Assembly (NCBI RefSeq): GCF_000585255.1
Contig: NZ_JANL01000007.1
Location: 1-48,330, forward strand
From: Alkalibacterium sp. AK22
Lineage (GTDB): Bacteria > Bacillota > Bacilli > Lactobacillales > Carnobacteriaceae_A
Reading direction: 5' to 3'
Length of the DNA stretch: 48,330 nt
Positions 27,340-39,902 of this stretch are shown here, piece after piece (positions within the stretch are counted from its first letter, which is position 1; each line of letters starts with the position of its first letter). The notes beneath the pieces were generated by a model. The model worked only from the letters and a program-made list of their open reading frames with translations. It made no database searches and was not told the origin of the DNA. Made by a program: the position numbers and the translations under genes.

Positions 27340-27368
27340 AGTTTAGAAAACATTTGATGATTTGTCAA
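27340..27368 (-). promoter_or_regulatory. rpmH promoter
   Basis: On the minus strand TTGACA (27368-27363), 17 bp, then TAAACT (27345-27340). It fires leftward from the origin region into rpmH-rnpA-yidC-jag. Confidence 0.8.
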
Positions 27369-27482
27369 GAGCTTCCGGATATTTTGCTTTTATTTTCGAC
27401 TCATTTTGTTCTTAATTTGTCTTTTCACCCTTCCCATCCTGGGATTCACCTATTATATAACAGCTGGACTTGTCCCAAAAAG

Positions 27483-27773
27483 ATATCCACACCCCTTTGA
27501 TAAAGATATTATATTCATTCTTTGTGCACATCTCTATCAACAAGTTTTCCACATCTCTACAGGCTGTTTGCAAAACTTGTCAACACCCTTTTTTGTTCTG
27601 TGCATAACTCAATATAAAGCTGGCATTATCGCATCTGTTTTGGTAATGTTATCCACAGAACTTGTTTATATTCATCTTTTTTTTATATTAATTCACATTT
27701 CATTCGAGCTTGTGGATAACCTTCTTTACATCCTGAGGATAGTTTATTAACATCTAAAACCTATTGTGGAAAA
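27483..27773. other. oriC, DnaA-box cluster upstream of dnaA
   Basis: Three perfect boxes (TTATNCACA) are present: 27599-27607 minus, 27649-27657 plus and 27711-27719 minus. Near matches are at 27483-27491, 27522-27530, 27545-27553 and 27765-27773. An AT-rich stretch (27661-27705) lies among them. The position between rpmH and dnaA is the standard Firmicute origin location. Confidence 0.92.
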
Positions 27774-27795
27774 CTGCTGGAAGACGTGCTAAAAT
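27767..27795 (+). promoter_or_regulatory. dnaA promoter, overlapped by a DnaA box
   Basis: -35 TGGAAA (27767-27772), 17 bp, then an extended -10 TGC-TAAAAT (27787-27795). The -35 is within the DnaA-box variant at 27765-27773, consistent with DnaA autorepression. Confidence 0.65.
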
Positions 27796-27828
27796 GAAAA
27801 ATGAATCTTATCGGCGAGGAGGAAAATA

Positions 27829-29163
27829 ATGGACGATCTACATTCGGCTTGGAATTATCTACAGGAAAAATTTAAAGAATCCCTGTCAAAAGTCAGTTTT
27901 GACACTTGGATTCAGAGTGCGAACCTCGTCCGCATCACAGACAGTTCTGTCACAATCGAAGTTCCGTCGACCCTACACAAGGAGTACTGGAAAAATAACT
28001 TGTCCACCCGGGTCGTTGAATTTTTATATGAATTTCTCGGCAGAGAAATTTCACCTCTCTTCGTAACCACTGAAGAGCAGGCTGTTCACGAAGAGCAAGA
28101 AGAACATCAGGCTATTCAAGCATTTGATACCCAGCCTGTTTCCAGCACACTCAACAGCAAATATACCTTTGATACATTTGTTATCGGTAAAGGGAATCAG
28201 ATGGCTCACGCTGCTGCACTGGTTGTAGCTGAAGAACCAGGAACTATTTACAATCCACTTTTCTTCTATGGAGGAGTAGGATTAGGGAAAACACATTTGA
28301 TGCATGCTATTGGCCATCAAATGCTTCAAATCAATCCCAATGCCAAAATAAAGTATGTGTCCAGCGAAAATTTTGCCAATGATTTTATTAACTCGATTCA
28401 AAACCGGACTCAGGAAAAATTCCGCCAAGAGTATCGTAATGTCGACTTGCTGCTGGTCGATGACATCCAGTTTTTTGCAGACAAGGAAGGGACTCAGGAA
28501 GAATTTTTCCATACCTTCAATGCCCTGTACGATGACCGCAAGCAGATTGTTTTGACCAGTGACCGGCTGCCTAACGAAATTCCTAAACTGCAAGAGCGCC
28601 TGGTTTCGCGCTTTGCCTGGGGATTGTCTGTTGATATCACGCCTCCGGATCTAGAAACTCGGATTGCTATTTTACGTAAAAAAGCCAATGCAGAAGGGCT
28701 TGAAATCCCTAACGATACACTGAGTTACATTGCTGGACAGATTGACTCCAACATTCGTGAACTGGAGGGCGCACTTGTCCGTGTACAGGCCTATTCAGCG
28801 ATCCAAAGAAATGATATCACGACCAGTCTGGCTGCAGATGCTTTAAAAAGCATGATCAAACATGACGGTAAGCAGAATATCTCGATTGCTGATATCCAGC
28901 AGCGTGTCTGCAAGTATTACCAGATCTCGCTGACCGACCTTAAGGGTAAAAAACGGGTCCGTCAGATTGTGATCCCCAGACAAATTGCCATGTATCTTTC
29001 AAGAGAGCTGACCAGTACATCTCTTCCTAAGATAGGAAAGGAATTTGGTGGCAAAGATCACACCACAGTCATTCATGCTCATGAAAAAATAAAAAAGGCA
29101 CTGGATGCAGAAACAGACGGTGAACTCAGAGACCAGATTGATGAAATAAAGAAAAGTCTGTAA
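27829..29163 (+). CDS. dnaA: Chromosomal replication initiator protein DnaA
   Basis: An AAA+ ATPase that binds DnaA boxes and opens the origin. It is 444 residues: domain I (1-85), a short linker, the ATPase domain with Walker A GGVGLGKT (148-155) and Walker [10 protein letters not shown], and the C-terminal helix-turn-helix signature [15 protein letters not shown]. The ATG has GAGGAGG upstream. It is flanked by DnaA-box clusters on both sides and followed by dnaN, the canonical order. Confidence 0.99.
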   Translation: MDDLHSAWNYLQEKFKESLSKVSFDTWIQSANLVRITDSSVTIEVPSTLHKEYWKNNLSTRVVEFLYEFLGREISPLFVTTEEQAVHEEQEEHQAIQAFDTQPVSSTLNSKYTFDTFVIGKGNQMAHAAALVVAEEPGTIYNPLFFYGGVGLGKTHLMHAIGHQMLQINPNAKIKYVSSENFANDFINSIQNRTQEKFRQEYRNVDLLLVDDIQFFADKEGTQEEFFHTFNALYDDRKQIVLTSDRLPNEIPKLQERLVSRFAWGLSVDITPPDLETRIAILRKKANAEGLEIPNDTLSYIAGQIDSNIRELEGALVRVQAYSAIQRNDITTSLAADALKSMIKHDGKQNISIADIQQRVCKYYQISLTDLKGKKRVRQIVIPRQIAMYLSRELTSTSLPKIGKEFGGKDHTTVIHAHEKIKKALDAETDGELRDQIDEIKKSL

Positions 29164-29170
29164 GACGACC

Positions 29171-29320
29171 TGTGGATAAGCAGCAAAGATGCGCACAGCT
29201 TTATGCACAACTTGTCCACAAGTGGAAAACTATCGCTTCTAAAGGTTTTTGCCGTTTTCCACACTATACACAGGGCCTACTACTATTACTAAGAATTTAT
29301 ATACTATATAATTATAATAG
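29171..29320. other. oriC, DnaA boxes, DnaA-trio-like motif and AT-rich unwinding element
   Basis: Boxes are at 29171-29179 (minus, perfect), 29201-29209 (plus, perfect), 29212-29220, 29255-29263 and 29264-29272 (one mismatch each). After the last box comes a GC patch (GGGCC), then CTACTACTATTACTAAG (29277-29293). This looks like the DnaA-trio element described in Bacillus subtilis. The AT-rich tract 29291-29319 follows. Unwinding probably occurs here. Confidence 0.8.
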
Positions 29321-29349
29321 GTCACTCACTTAATCAACGGAGGATGCTT

Positions 29350-30489
29350 ATGAAATTTACTGTCAATCGACAAGCTTTTTTGAAAAAATTAAAAGATGTA
29401 CAGCTCGCTGTTTCATCCCGTTCGACGATTCCCATTTTAACGGGAATCAAACTGATTGCATCTGAAGACGGTGTACAGCTGACTGGAAGCAATTCAGACA
29501 TTTCCATAGAAACATTTATACGCACAGACGATGAGCAGGCGGATCTGGAAGTCTCAGGCAAAGGACAGATTGTCCTTCAGCCGGCTCGTTTTTTCAGCGA
29601 TATCGTAAACAAGCTACCTGACGAAACCTTTACTGTAGAAGTGAAAGACCACGTCCAGACAGCAATCACGTCGGCGTCCTCTTCCTTTATCATTAATGGA
29701 CTGGATGCAGGAAACTACCCGCATTTGCCTGAAATCGATACAGACCAGTCCTTTACCTTACCGGTCAACTTATTGAAAAAAATCATCAAGCAGACGGTTA
29801 TTGCGGTTTCCACGCATGAAAGCCGTCCCATTCTGACCGGTATTCATCTGACAATCAGTGAAGGTAAACTGAAAGCTGTTGCTACTGACAGTCATCGTCT
29901 CAGTCAGCGTGTGATTCCCATCGAAGGGACTCAGGGCCTGTCTCATAATCTGGTCATTCCAGGCAAGAGTCTACAGGAACTGACCCGACTTTTAGATGAC
30001 AGTTTGGAAGAGATTGAAGTTGCCATTGCAGAAAACCAGATTTTGTTTAAAACGGAAGATACACTGTTTTATTCCCGACTTTTGGAAGGAAACTATCCGG
30101 ATACTGACCGTCTGATTCCGGACAGTTCGTCAACGGAGGTAGCCTTGGAGGCACAGGTCCTGTTAGGTGCTGTAGAACGTGCATCTCTGCTGTCACATGA
30201 AGGGAAAAACAATGTGGTCAAGCTGACCGTCAAAGACGGCCAAGTGGAAATCACTGGAAACTCGCCTGAAGTTGGACGGGTCAATGAAATGGTATCTACG
30301 CAGTCAATTGACGGAGAAGATATGGAGATTTCCTTTAATCCGGACTATCTGAAAGCAGCCTTGACCACATTTGGACCGGTCGACATCAAGTTGAAACTGA
30401 TATCAACGCTTCGCCCATTTGTACTGGTACCGAGTGAAGATAAAAATGAGTTTATCCAGTTAATCACGCCAATCCGAACATCAAACTGA
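29350..30489 (+). CDS. dnaN: DNA polymerase III beta subunit (sliding clamp)
   Basis: The ring-shaped clamp that tethers replicative polymerase to DNA. It has 379 residues, with three repeated clamp folds. The N-terminus MKFTVNRQAFLKKLKDVQ, the middle ESRPILTGIHL and the C-terminal LRPFVLVPS are conserved. I chose the ATG at 29350 because CGGAGG ends directly before the earlier ATG at 29344, leaving six bases to this one. A strong terminator follows the stop. Confidence 0.98.
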   Translation: MKFTVNRQAFLKKLKDVQLAVSSRSTIPILTGIKLIASEDGVQLTGSNSDISIETFIRTDDEQADLEVSGKGQIVLQPARFFSDIVNKLPDETFTVEVKDHVQTAITSASSSFIINGLDAGNYPHLPEIDTDQSFTLPVNLLKKIIKQTVIAVSTHESRPILTGIHLTISEGKLKAVATDSHRLSQRVIPIEGTQGLSHNLVIPGKSLQELTRLLDDSLEEIEVAIAENQILFKTEDTLFYSRLLEGNYPDTDRLIPDSSSTEVALEAQVLLGAVERASLLSHEGKNNVVKLTVKDGQVEITGNSPEVGRVNEMVSTQSIDGEDMEISFNPDYLKAALTTFGPVDIKLKLISTLRPFVLVPSEDKNEFIQLITPIRTSN

Positions 30490-30511
30490 TCAAATCAATC
30501 ACTATGCAAAA

Positions 30512-30542
30512 AGCTCCGGTCTGAGTGCCGGAGCTTTTTTTT
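30512..30542 (+). terminator. dnaN terminator
   Basis: AGCTCCGG (30512-30519) and CCGGAGCT (30528-30535), followed by a run of T to 30542. Confidence 0.92.
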
Positions 30543-31155
30543 GTGCAGATAAAAAAGGCTATGTGGATAAAAAAGGAGTTTTAGGCAGTAGCTAAAGCAG
30601 CTGTGGAAAGTTTATCACGGTAAAAAGAAAGAGGTCTTTATGTAAACAGGTGGATAAGTAAAGCAAGCAAATGTGGGAGCGTTAAAGTATTCCTAAGCGG
30701 ACGGTCCTTCTGACGGAGGCAGCAGACACCCTCATTAGCTTGTCGAGCGTGAGTGTTCCTGTAGAGTATCTGCTGATTAACTGAAATAAAGGAGCGACTA
30801 ACTGTGCTTAGCAGAAGCCATTCGACTTGCTGGGTGAGAAGAAGCTACTGAGTCAGGAATGCCCGGATTTAAAATCAGTGATTCAGCTCATTATTTACAG
30901 GACTTTGTTTCGTTTCAACACAACAGGCAAAACCATTTTTCTTACACACCATTGAAAGGTAGAAGGACAGTATCTAAGTTCACAGCCACGTTGTCTACGG
31001 TAACTGGCTATTTTTCTATTTGTCTGCCGGCTGTTTAAAAGGACTGTCTACCTGAAAATTCAAAATTTGACGATTTAAAGCAGATTTGGACCATTATGAA
31101 GGATTTGTCATTTTAGAGCTAAAATCGACGAGAAAGGCTATTTTACGATAAAAAT
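30543..31155. other. Non-coding region between dnaN and yaaA with DnaA boxes and a nested hairpin
   Basis: About 610 bp without a supported gene. It holds a perfect DnaA box (30562-30570, minus) and a one-mismatch box (30649-30657, minus). A three-tier hairpin is built on CAGCAGA (30720-30726) / TCTGCTG (30769-30775), with inner stems CTCA/TGAG and GCT/AGC. It could include a small RNA gene or be origin-associated. No known RNA family was recognised. Confidence 0.5.
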
Positions 31156-31184
31156 TTGTTTAAGGTTCTTAAATAAGGTATAAT
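31156..31184 (+). promoter_or_regulatory. yaaA-recF-gyrB promoter
   Basis: TTGTTT (31156-31161), 17 bp, TATAAT (31179-31184). Transcription should start near 31191. Confidence 0.8.
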
Positions 31185-31206
31185 ATAAGAGGAGAAACTA
31201 TGCAGA

Positions 31207-31240
31207 ACGTGGATGATTTTGTCCACGTCTTTCATTTTTT
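31207..31240 (+). promoter_or_regulatory. Leader hairpin with U-run upstream of yaaA
   Basis: ACGTGGA (31207-31213) pairs with TCCACGT (31222-31228), followed by CTTTCATTTTTT. It lies between the promoter and the GTG start of yaaA, so it may attenuate yaaA-recF-gyrB transcription. Confidence 0.55.
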
Positions 31241-31256
31241 AAAGGAGCCGATTAGA

Positions 31257-31489
31257 GTGTCTGAAATCATAGAAATCGACAAGTCAGTCATCACATTAGG
31301 ACAATTTTTGAAACACTCGACGATCATATCCAGCGGAGGTATGGCTAAGCCATTTCTCATGGATTATACGGTCTGGGTAAATGACGAAGCAGACAACCGA
31401 CGGGGCAGAAAATTATATCCAGGAGACGTTGTTAAAGTGGAAGGATTCGGCACTTACGTCATCAAGCAGACAGAAGCCGGAGACGAGTA

Positions 31490-31490
<1 letters not shown>
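31257..31490 (+). CDS. yaaA: S4-domain RNA-binding protein YaaA
   Basis: A small S4-fold protein found between dnaN and recF in most Firmicutes; its exact role is unsettled, with RNA or ribosome binding presumed. The GTG at 31257 has AAAGGAG 9 bp upstream and gives 77 residues, close to the family norm. The core is ITLGQFLKHSTIISSGGMAK, then RRGRKLYPGDVV. An ATG at 31200 with its own GGAG would give 96 residues but would translate the leader hairpin. The stop codon overlaps the recF ATG. Confidence 0.85.
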
Positions 31491-34559
<3,069 letters not shown>

Positions 34560-34604
34560 TCAGACCCATCACGCATTGAAAGAGTTTGAAGGAGGAAGCA
34601 CGAC

Positions 34605-37127
34605 TTGGCTGAAGAAAGAGAAGCACGTATTGACAAGATCAATTTATCCAGTGAAATGAGAAAGTCCTTTCTGGACTATGCGATGAGCGTTATCGTATCC
34701 CGTGCTCTGCCGGATGTCAGAGATGGATTGAAACCTGTACACCGCCGTATCCTTTACGGTATGAACGAACTGGGTATGACCCCGGATAAAGCCTATAAGA
34801 AATCAGCCCGTATCGTCGGAGACGTTATGGGTAAATACCACCCGCACGGAGATTCGGCTATCTACGAATCGATGGTCCGAATGGCCCAGGATTTCAGTTA
34901 CCGCAATCCGCTGGTAGACGGTCACGGAAACTTTGGTTCGATTGACGGAGACAGTGCGGCGGCTATGCGTTATACAGAAGCCCGCATGAGTAAAATATCA
35001 ATGGAAATCCTTAGAGATATAAACAAAGATACGGTCGATTATCATGACAACTATGACGGGTCGGAAAGGGAGCCAGATGTTCTGCCGGCGCGCTTCCCCA
35101 ACCTGCTAGTTAATGGGGCTTCCGGAATCGCAGTCGGGATGGCCACAAATATTCCACCGCATAACTTGAGAGAAGTGATCAATGCCTGCCGCATCATGAT
35201 GAAAGACGAAGAAGCGTCTATCGCTGATCTGATGGAAGCTCTCCCGGGACCGGATTTCCCGACCGGGGCCATGGTCATGGGTAAATCGGGTATCCGAAAA
35301 GCTTATGAGACCGGACGCGGGTCCATTAAAATCCGCGCCAAAGCCCGTATCGAAGTCCAGCCCAATGGCAAGGAGCGAATTATCGTCGATGAACTGCCTT
35401 ACCTGGTCAACAAGGCTAAACTGGTTGAGCGGATTGCCGAGCTGGCTCGAGACAAACGGATTGAAGGAATCACAGATCTGAATGATGAATCAGACCGAGA
35501 AGGCATGCGTGTCGTTATCGATGTCAGACGAGATGTGTCTGCCAGCATTATTTTGAACAACCTGTACAAAATGACACCCATGCAGACATCATTCGGCTTC
35601 AACATGTTGGCAATCGTTGACGGTATTCCTAAAACACTGGGCTTGAAAGACATCCTGCGCGAGTACCTGAAGCATCAGCGGACTGTTATTCGCAGACGTA
35701 CCGAGTTCGACAAACGCAAAGCCGAAGCCAGGGCGCATATTCTGGAAGGGCTGCGGATTGCGCTGGACCATATCGACGAGATTATTGCCATTATCAGAGG
35801 CTCCCAGACAGCTGATCTGGCCAAACAGGCCCTGATCGAACAGTTTGGTCTAAGTGATCGACAGTCTCAGGCAATCCTGGACATGCGTATGGTTCGTTTA
35901 ACAGGCCTAGAGCGTGAAAAAATCGAAGGAGAATATCAAGACCTTCTGAAAACGATAAGCGACCTGAAGGACATTTTAGCGCGTCCTGAGCGTGTCAACG
36001 AAATCATTGAAGAAGAGCTTCAGGAAATTGCCGACAAGCATGGCGATGACCGCCGCACGGAGCTGCTAATCGGGGAGTCTTTGAGCATCGAAGACGAAGA
36101 TCTGATTGAAGAAGAAGAAATTGCGATTACTTTGTCCCACAATGGCTACATGAAACGTATGGCAATCAGTGAATTCAAGGCACAGAACCGGGGTGGACGC
36201 GGCGTCAAAGGTATGGGAACCAATACGGACGACTTTGTTGAGACCCTGCTGACTTGTTCCACGCATGATTTGCTGCTGTTCTTTACTAATACCGGTAAGG
36301 TCTACAAGGCCAAAGGATATGAGATACCGGAATACGGCCGGACAGCCAAAGGCATTCCGGCAATCAACTTCCTTGGTATCGACAACAATGAGAAGATTCA
36401 GGCTATCATCAATACCAGAGGAGAAAGCAAAGAGACGGACCAGCTGTTCTTCACAACCAGACTGGGAACCGTTAAGCGTACAGCTTTTTCTGAATTTGAC
36501 AATATAAGAAATAATGGTTTGAAAGCTATTGTCCTCAGAGATGATGATGAGCTCATTGATGTGTCCGTTACTCACGGTGAAGACCATATCGTGATTGGGA
36601 CCAGACAGGGCTATGCAGTCAGTTTCCACGAGGATGAGGTCCGAAGCATGGGTCGTTCAGCTTCCGGCGTACGTGGTATGCGTTTGAGAGAGGGCGATTA
36701 TGTGGTCGGCATGGACAAGCTGAGTGCGGATGCTGAAGTGCTGATTATTACAGAAAACGGCTACGGCAAGCGTACGCCGGCATCTGAATATGCTATCCGC
36801 GGACGAGGCGGTAAGGGAGTCAAGACAGCCAATATTACAGAGAAAAATGGACCACTGATTGGTCTGAAGACAGTGACTGGCATGGAAGATATCATGCTGA
36901 TTACGAAGAGTGGCGTGATTATCCGCTTTAACTCCAGTAATATTTCCCAGACTGGCCGTGCGACACAAGGGGTTCGCCTCATGAAGCTTGAAGAAGGAAA
37001 CTTTGTGTCTACTTTAGCCAAAGTTGAAGTGGACGATGAAATAGAAGTGGATGAACCGCTGAATGAAGAAGATAACGGTGAAGAAACCAGTAATCAAGAT
37101 GAATCAGATCCTTCTGAAGAAAGTTAA
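34605..37127 (+). CDS. gyrA: DNA gyrase subunit A
   Basis: The DNA-cleaving subunit of gyrase, 840 residues. The start is a TTG with GGAGG 7 bp upstream. The catalytic tyrosine is Tyr123 in [11 protein letters not shown]. In the quinolone-resistance region, [10 protein letters not shown] has Ser84 and Glu88, the usual susceptible-type residues. The C-terminal domain contains six beta-pinwheel repeats, including the GyrA box [10 protein letters not shown]. It ends in an acidic Glu/Asp-rich tail. It shares a bidirectional terminator with cstA. Confidence 0.98.
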   Translation: MAEEREARIDKINLSSEMRKSFLDYAMSVIVSRALPDVRDGLKPVHRRILYGMNELGMTPDKAYKKSARIVGDVMGKYHPHGDSAIYESMVRMAQDFSYRNPLVDGHGNFGSIDGDSAAAMRYTEARMSKISMEILRDINKDTVDYHDNYDGSEREPDVLPARFPNLLVNGASGIAVGMATNIPPHNLREVINACRIMMKDEEASIADLMEALPGPDFPTGAMVMGKSGIRKAYETGRGSIKIRAKARIEVQPNGKERIIVDELPYLVNKAKLVERIAELARDKRIEGITDLNDESDREGMRVVIDVRRDVSASIILNNLYKMTPMQTSFGFNMLAIVDGIPKTLGLKDILREYLKHQRTVIRRRTEFDKRKAEARAHILEGLRIALDHIDEIIAIIRGSQTADLAKQALIEQFGLSDRQSQAILDMRMVRLTGLEREKIEGEYQDLLKTISDLKDILARPERVNEIIEEELQEIADKHGDDRRTELLIGESLSIEDEDLIEEEEIAITLSHNGYMKRMAISEFKAQNRGGRGVKGMGTNTDDFVETLLTCSTHDLLLFFTNTGKVYKAKGYEIPEYGRTAKGIPAINFLGIDNNEKIQAIINTRGESKETDQLFFTTRLGTVKRTAFSEFDNIRNNGLKAIVLRDDDELIDVSVTHGEDHIVIGTRQGYAVSFHEDEVRSMGRSASGVRGMRLREGDYVVGMDKLSADAEVLIITENGYGKRTPASEYAIRGRGGKGVKTANITEKNGPLIGLKTVTGMEDIMLITKSGVIIRFNSSNISQTGRATQGVRLMKLEEGNFVSTLAKVEVDDEIEVDEPLNEEDNGEETSNQDESDPSEES

Positions 37128-37172
37128 GTAGGCAGGGCAACGTGTAAGAAACCAGCACACAAGTTCCCAAAA

Positions 37173-37222
37173 AAGATCCGCTGAAATCTCAAATAGATTT
37201 CAGCGGATCTTTTTTTTTTTTT
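37173..37222. terminator. Bidirectional terminator between gyrA and cstA
   Basis: A 17-bp perfect stem, AAGATCCGCTGAAATCT (37173-37189) with its complement at 37195-37211, and a five-base loop. T runs lie on both sides, 37210-37222 on plus and 37169-37174 on minus. It serves the converging gyrA and cstA. Confidence 0.95.
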
Positions 37223-37228
37223 ACTGCC

Positions 37229-38716
37229 TTACCTTGACTGCTGACGAATCGCTCGAAGTTCTTTGATCGGCAAGTGATCGTTGAGCAAGACGTGCCGTGC
37301 ATGCAGTTGATTTTTTTGCTTCAAGCCAGATTGCCAGAATACCAACAGTAAAACGGTGGTAATCGCAAGGCCAACAGCCAGGGACAGATTATAGTTCAGT
37401 CCAAAGCCAATTTGTTCGTTTAAAATATAAACTACTACAGCATACAGCATGAACGATGCAGGCGCTAAAGTGACAAGATAATTTTTGTCTTTCAGGTAAA
37501 GGTAACGCGTTGAAACCAGCAGGGCAATTGCTGCTGTCGACTGATTTGCCCAGTTGAAGTAGCGCCATAAAATGTTAAAATCCATAAAGGTTAAGGCGAT
37601 GGAAATCATAAAGATAGGAATAGTAATCAGCAGACGCTTGGATACCGCTTTTTGAGCAATATTCAAGTAGTCAGCAATAATCATACGCAGACTTCTGAAA
37701 GCTGTATCGCCGGACGTAATAGGCAGGATAATCACGCCCAATATCGCAAAGGTTCCACCAATTGCACCAAGGTAATGACGAGCAATCTGCTCTACTGCCA
37801 AGGAGGCTGTTCCTTCAGCAATGACACCACTCAAAGCTGGAGCATCGTATAATGCCATCGCAGCCGCAGCCCAGATCATAGCCACTACCCCTTCTGTGGT
37901 CATCATACCGTAGAAAACAAAGCGTGCATCGGATTCACTATCAAGTGTGCGTGAAATGATTGGTGTTTGCGTAGCATGAAAACCGGACATCGCTCCACAA
38001 GAAATCGTAAATAAGATTCCCGGGAACAAGCTCACTCCAGCTGGATGCATATTACGTACGTTATCTAATGTCAAGTTAGGTATCGCTTCCCCTCTGACAA
38101 TAAGTGAGATAAAGATAGCAAAAGTGCTAATGATTAATAAGGCACCGAAGAAAGGATAGATTTTACCAATTAGTTTATCAATCGGCAGGAGAGTGCTTAA
38201 TATATAATAACCAAAAATGAGCAGGGTCAAGACACCGGCTCCCAGCCAGCCTGGAGTTAGATTAGCCAGTAAGTTAGCGGGAGACGTTACAAAAACTGTG
38301 CCAACCAGAAGCAGCAGTAAAGCTGCAAAGGCATTGACAACATGCTTCATGGCTTTGCCCAGATAACGGCCTGCTAGTTCCGGCAAATGAGCGCCTTCAT
38401 TTCTTAAAGAAATCATGCCGAGCATGAAATCATGTACGGCTCCAGCAAAGATATTACCAAAAATAATCCAAATAAAGGCGACGGGCCCATACAAAGCACC
38501 CATAATGGGCCCAAAAATAGGTCCCGTTCCGGCAATGTTTAGTAGCTGAATCAGCGCATTTTTTCGTGTACCTAAAACCACAAAATCGTTTCCGTCAGCC
38601 AGCTCGAAAGCAGGTGTTCGTCTCTTGTGTTCGATCCCAAAATTTCGTTCAATGAACTTTCCGTAAAACACATAGCCTAAAACAAGTGTGGCAATTCCCA
38701 GTAAAAATGTAAGCAA
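37229..38716 (-). CDS. cstA: Carbon starvation protein CstA family transporter
   Basis: A membrane transporter of the CstA family, linked in other bacteria to peptide or pyruvate uptake when preferred carbon is short. About 495 residues with many spans. Conserved segments include NIAGTGPIFGPIMGALYGP, GNIFAGAVHDFMLG and SCGAMSGFHATQTPI. The ATG at 38722 directly abuts GGAGGG, so I prefer the TTG two codons later (38716), spaced 6 bp from it. It is head-on to replication. A cre-like site overlaps the promoter, which fits catabolite repression. The substrate is not certain. Confidence 0.9.
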   Translation of the reverse strand: MLTFLLGIATLVLGYVFYGKFIERNFGIEHKRRTPAFELADGNDFVVLGTRKNALIQLLNIAGTGPIFGPIMGALYGPVAFIWIIFGNIFAGAVHDFMLGMISLRNEGAHLPELAGRYLGKAMKHVVNAFAALLLLLVGTVFVTSPANLLANLTPGWLGAGVLTLLIFGYYILSTLLPIDKLIGKIYPFFGALLIISTFAIFISLIVRGEAIPNLTLDNVRNMHPAGVSLFPGILFTISCGAMSGFHATQTPIISRTLDSESDARFVFYGMMTTEGVVAMIWAAAAMALYDAPALSGVIAEGTASLAVEQIARHYLGAIGGTFAILGVIILPITSGDTAFRSLRMIIADYLNIAQKAVSKRLLITIPIFMISIALTFMDFNILWRYFNWANQSTAAIALLVSTRYLYLKDKNYLVTLAPASFMLYAVVVYILNEQIGFGLNYNLSLAVGLAITTVLLLVFWQSGLKQKNQLHARHVLLNDHLPIKELRAIRQQSR

Positions 38717-38769
38717 GATCATCCCTCCAATAAGTGTATGGTGTATGTAAAAGAACAGAATCGATTATA

Positions 38770-38800
38770 GCTTAATATACGCAAAAAGAAAGCGTTTACT
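38770..38800 (-). promoter_or_regulatory. cstA promoter with cre-like site
   Basis: On the minus strand TATAAT (near 38770-38765) is preceded by a weak TTTCTT -35. Overlapping and upstream, AGAAAGCGTTTACT (38787-38800 plus) matches the cre consensus except at its two outer bases. Confidence 0.5.
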
Positions 38801-38860
38801 TTGCTCTGTCGAATTTTCGCTATATTTTAATGACTATTGTCGTTTAAAGTCAAAAGAAAC

Positions 38861-38889
38861 TTGCCTTGTCATCATCTCTATGCTATACT
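38861..38889 (+). promoter_or_regulatory. rpsF-ssb-rpsR promoter
   Basis: TTGCCT (38861-38866), 17 bp, and an extended -10 TGC-TATACT (38881-38889). It leaves a leader of about 80 nt. Confidence 0.85.
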
Positions 38890-38894
38890 ATTTC

Positions 38895-38927
38895 GGAGTG
38901 AGTACTCTATATAAGAGAATACTCTCC
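38895..38927 (+). promoter_or_regulatory. Leader hairpin of rpsF operon
   Basis: GAGTACTCT (38900-38908) pairs with AGAGAATACTC (38914-38924) with an AA bulge, and GGA/TCC extend the base. S6:S18 autoregulate this operon through a leader RNA in many bacteria. I do not see the consensus bulge motif clearly, so this is a candidate only. Confidence 0.4.
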
Positions 38928-38978
38928 TTGCTCTTTTTCAGTAAAGGGCCAAAGACCACAAGGAGGTGACAGTCAAAG

Positions 38979-39278
38979 ATGAGTCAAACAGCTAAGTACG
39001 AATTATTGTATATTATCCGTCCTGATCTGGATGAAGATGGTAAGAAAGCTCTTGTTGAGCGCTTCGAAAACATCCTGAAAGACAACGGTGCTGAAGTAAC
39101 TGAATCAAAAGACTGGGCGAAACGTCGTTTTGCGTACGAAATCAAAGGATACCGCGAAGGTACTTACCGTCTGGTAAACCTGCAGTCTAACGATGCAGCG
39201 GCAATCAATGAATTCGAACGTCTGGCACGTATCAATGACGACATTTTGCGTCATATGATCGTCCGTTTGGAAGACTAA
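38979..39278 (+). CDS. rpsF: Small ribosomal subunit protein bS6
   Basis: A ribosomal protein of the 30S platform that pairs with S18. 99 residues. [14 protein letters not shown] at the start and [18 protein letters not shown] in the centre are diagnostic. An AGGAGGTGA site precedes the ATG. First gene of rpsF-ssb-rpsR. A parS site follows directly after its stop codon. Confidence 0.98.
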   Translation: MSQTAKYELLYIIRPDLDEDGKKALVERFENILKDNGAEVTESKDWAKRRFAYEIKGYREGTYRLVNLQSNDAAAINEFERLARINDDILRHMIVRLED

Positions 39279-39280
39279 TT

Positions 39281-39296
39281 TGTTTCACGTGAAACA
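39281..39296. other. parS centromere-like site (first)
   Basis: TGTTTCACGTGAAACA is a perfect match to the 16-bp ParB-binding consensus (TGTTNCACGTGAAACA). It lies between rpsF and ssb, about 11 kb from oriC. No parA/parB is in the window. Confidence 0.95.
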
Positions 39297-39334
39297 GCAA
39301 AGTAATTGCTCGTTTGATGAAAGGAGACCTTTGA

Positions 39335-39877
39335 TTGATTAACAATGTCGTTTTAGTGGGAAGATTAACTAGAGATCCTGAACTTCGTTATACTGGCAGC
39401 GGAATCGCAGTCGCTACGTTTTCAGTGGCTGTAGAACGTCCCTTCAGCAATGCTCAAGGAGAACGTGAAACAGACTTTGTCAACTGCGTTGCCTGGAGAA
39501 AGACTGCGGAGACCATCTCCAATTTTACCCGTAAGGGTTCGTTGGTAGGTGTCACTGGTCGTATCCAGACCCGTAACTACACGAATAACGAAGGCAGAAA
39601 AGTCTATGTAACAGAAATCGTTTGTGAGAACTTCCAAATGCTCGAACCTAAGTCTGTCACTGAAAAACGTGCACAGAATGAGGGAGCGAACACTGGCGGT
39701 AGTGGATATTCCAACTCATCAAACTATTCTCAAAACAGCAGCAGTAATTATTCTCAACAAAACAACCAGAATCAGGCTCCAAGAAACAAACAAAGCAATT
39801 ACGCCAATTTCGATGAAGACCCGTTTGAAAGCAATAACGACTCCATCGATATTTCAGATGATGATTTACCATTTTGA
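39335..39877 (+). CDS. ssb: Single-stranded DNA-binding protein
   Basis: It coats single-stranded DNA during replication and repair and recruits partners. The N-terminal OB fold is [18 protein letters not shown] up to about residue 110. A Ser/Asn/Gln-rich flexible linker follows, then the acidic recruiting tip DDDLPF. 180 residues. The start is a TTG with AAGGAG 8 bp upstream; no in-frame ATG fits. It lies between rpsF and rpsR as in other Firmicutes. Confidence 0.98.
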   Translation: MINNVVLVGRLTRDPELRYTGSGIAVATFSVAVERPFSNAQGERETDFVNCVAWRKTAETISNFTRKGSLVGVTGRIQTRNYTNNEGRKVYVTEIVCENFQMLEPKSVTEKRAQNEGANTGGSGYSNSSNYSQNSSSNYSQQNNQNQAPRNKQSNYANFDEDPFESNNDSIDISDDDLPF

Positions 39878-39902
39878 TTCAAGATAAAAGGAGGACTATA
39901 AC

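Noticed and set aside
27406-27750. 114-codon plus-strand reading frame across oriC
   Set aside because: It consists of AT-rich origin DNA with DnaA boxes; a hydrophobic translation is expected by chance from T-rich sequence.
34672-34880. Possible quinolone-resistance change in gyrA
   Set aside because: Ser84 and Glu88 are the usual susceptible-type residues, so no resistance call is supported.
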